Part shown: piece after piece, positions 63,401 through 64,000 of the stretch
Position numbering within the stretch: position 1 is the stretch's first letter
Layout of the letters: the number at the start of each line of letters is the position of its first letter
DNA from: Helicobacter labetoulli
GTDB taxonomy: Bacteria; Campylobacterota; Campylobacteria; Campylobacterales; Helicobacteraceae
DNA: 64,000 nt
Direction of reading: 5' to 3'
NCBI RefSeq assembly: GCF_003670275.1
Contig: NZ_QXJF01000008.1
Span: forward strand, 1-64,000
The notes under the pieces: generated by a model
Seen by the model: the letters and a program-made list of their open reading frames with translations, nothing else
The model's database searches: none
Told to the model about the DNA's origin: nothing
Position numbers and translations under genes: made by a program

Positions 63401-64000
63401 ATTGAGTTTGATAAAATCTGCTGGATTAATATGTTTATCTTTTTGAGTGATTTCAAAGCTTAAACGCTCATTGACCTTGCCTATAATTGCACCTTTTTTA
63501 ACGCTTGAACCTACTTTGATGTTAGATTCTATTTTGTCTAAATATGCATAAATGGTGTGAATGGCATTGCTATGCTCAATAATGATGACTTTTTTTAGCC
63601 CCGGAGCGTCTTTGGCATATACAACCTTACCATCAAGCACACTTTTGACACTTGCATTAGCACTTCTAGGATTAAACATAATGGCGGCATTAAAGATTTT
63701 AAACTTATACACAGGATCAAAATAAGGTCCAAACTTTTTCTCAATCGTGTAGTTTTCAAGTGGCGGAATAGTTTTGCTCCCTTTGTATGCAATTGTTGGC
63801 ACATCGCGGTATGAAGTGCCAAATTGTTTTGGGGCTTTTATACTATCTGGCTTCTTTTGGTTGTCAATAAAGGCTTGTTGGTTTTTGCTCTGTGATTTTT
63901 GCTCTTTTACAATATTGAGACGAGAGAGAATCTCATCAAGGCTTTTTCGCTCTTTGACAATGGCTTTAAGCTGCTCATCATAGCTTTTAAGTTCAGTTTG
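63398..64000 (-). CDS. EnvC-like M23-domain protein (partial at window edge)
   Basis: The frame is open to the window edge; 200 C-terminal residues are seen. A coiled coil (QTELKSYDEQLKAIVKERKSLDEILSRLNIVKEQKSQ) precedes a linker and an M23/LytM domain (KKFGPYFDPVYKFKIFNAAIMF to VKKGAIIGKVNERLSFEITQKDKHINPADFIKLN). Zinc-ligand positions are degenerate: the usual HxxxD is gone and the final HxH is RLSFEI. It therefore looks like an EnvC-type activator of amidases rather than a peptidase. Position before flaG matches H. pylori HP0750. Confidence 0.82.
   Translation of the reverse strand, partial: QTELKSYDEQLKAIVKERKSLDEILSRLNIVKEQKSQSKNQQAFIDNQKKPDSIKAPKQFGTSYRDVPTIAYKGSKTIPPLENYTIEKKFGPYFDPVYKFKIFNAAIMFNPRSANASVKSVLDGKVVYAKDAPGLKKVIIIEHSNAIHTIYAYLDKIESNIKVGSSVKKGAIIGKVNERLSFEITQKDKHINPADFIKLN

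Overview
The window reads as chromosome of an enterohepatic-type Helicobacter (Campylobacterota). The DNA is AT-rich, and the gene blocks match Helicobacter/Campylobacter order from memory: tig-clpP-def-comM, gltX2-yggT-slt-galU-murA, purE-DUF3972-glyQ, rnr-holA-rpsF-ssb-rpsR, porCDAB, gatB-gpsA, and envC-like/flaG/fliD/fliS. The species cannot be fixed from the sequence alone. I see one RNA gene (rnpB), and no tRNA, rRNA, CRISPR array, IS element or prophage.

Layout. Positions 1-27.7 kb are ordinary housekeeping: the tail of a probable chemoreceptor, fliI, the trigger factor/ClpP/deformylase block, a ComM ATPase with a CsoR/RcnR-type metal regulator, a MarR regulator, rnpB, the glutamyl-tRNA synthetase to MurA block, two exported YwqK-repeat proteins, thrC, purE, glyQ, an SH3-bearing M99 peptidase, RNase R, HolA and the rpsF-ssb-rpsR operon. 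Positions 27.8-56.4 kb are a rearranged accessory region interleaved with core genes. It holds a broken MMPL exporter, a truncated type I R-M locus, ilvD with a large in-frame palindrome-rich insertion, a 5mC methyltransferase with a probable restriction enzyme, a CadA-type metal ATPase, a phase-variable TIGR04325 methyltransferase, glnA, a decayed PEP synthase, trpS, the pyruvate:ferredoxin oxidoreductase operon, rpoD, rpsO, the other half of the MMPL gene on the opposite strand, and a helicase/type IIG-like defence module whose methylase core is inverted inside its own gene. Positions 56.4-64 kb return to core genes: gatB, an outer-membrane protein, gpsA, hup and a flagellar filament-cap operon behind a sigma-28 promoter.

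Main points of interest. (1) A 1.8-kb segment of the type IIG-like methylase is inverted within the gene; its flanking halves can be rejoined in frame on paper. (2) The two halves of one MMPL gene lie 21 kb apart on opposite strands, implying a large inversion whose ends are the truncated R-M genes. (3) Poly-G tracts set the reading frame of the helicase (in frame at G10) and of the TIGR04325 methyltransferase (out of frame at G11). (4) ilvD carries about 120 extra residues built from three perfect inverted repeats. (5) AGATTCT/AGAATCT is strongly over-represented on both strands and forms terminator-like inverted pairs, resembling an uptake or chromosome-maintenance motif. (6) A C-tract operator of the CsoR/RcnR type precedes the cadA-type ATPase, and a matching repressor is encoded 29 kb away.

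Genes that work together: GluRS2 and GatB belong to the indirect Gln-tRNA(Gln) pathway; FlaG/FliD/FliS/FliT-like and FliI serve the flagellum; Slt, MurA, the M99 peptidase and the EnvC-like protein act on peptidoglycan; PorCDAB supplies acetyl-CoA and reduced ferredoxin/flavodoxin; the R-M and helicase genes are likely phage defence.
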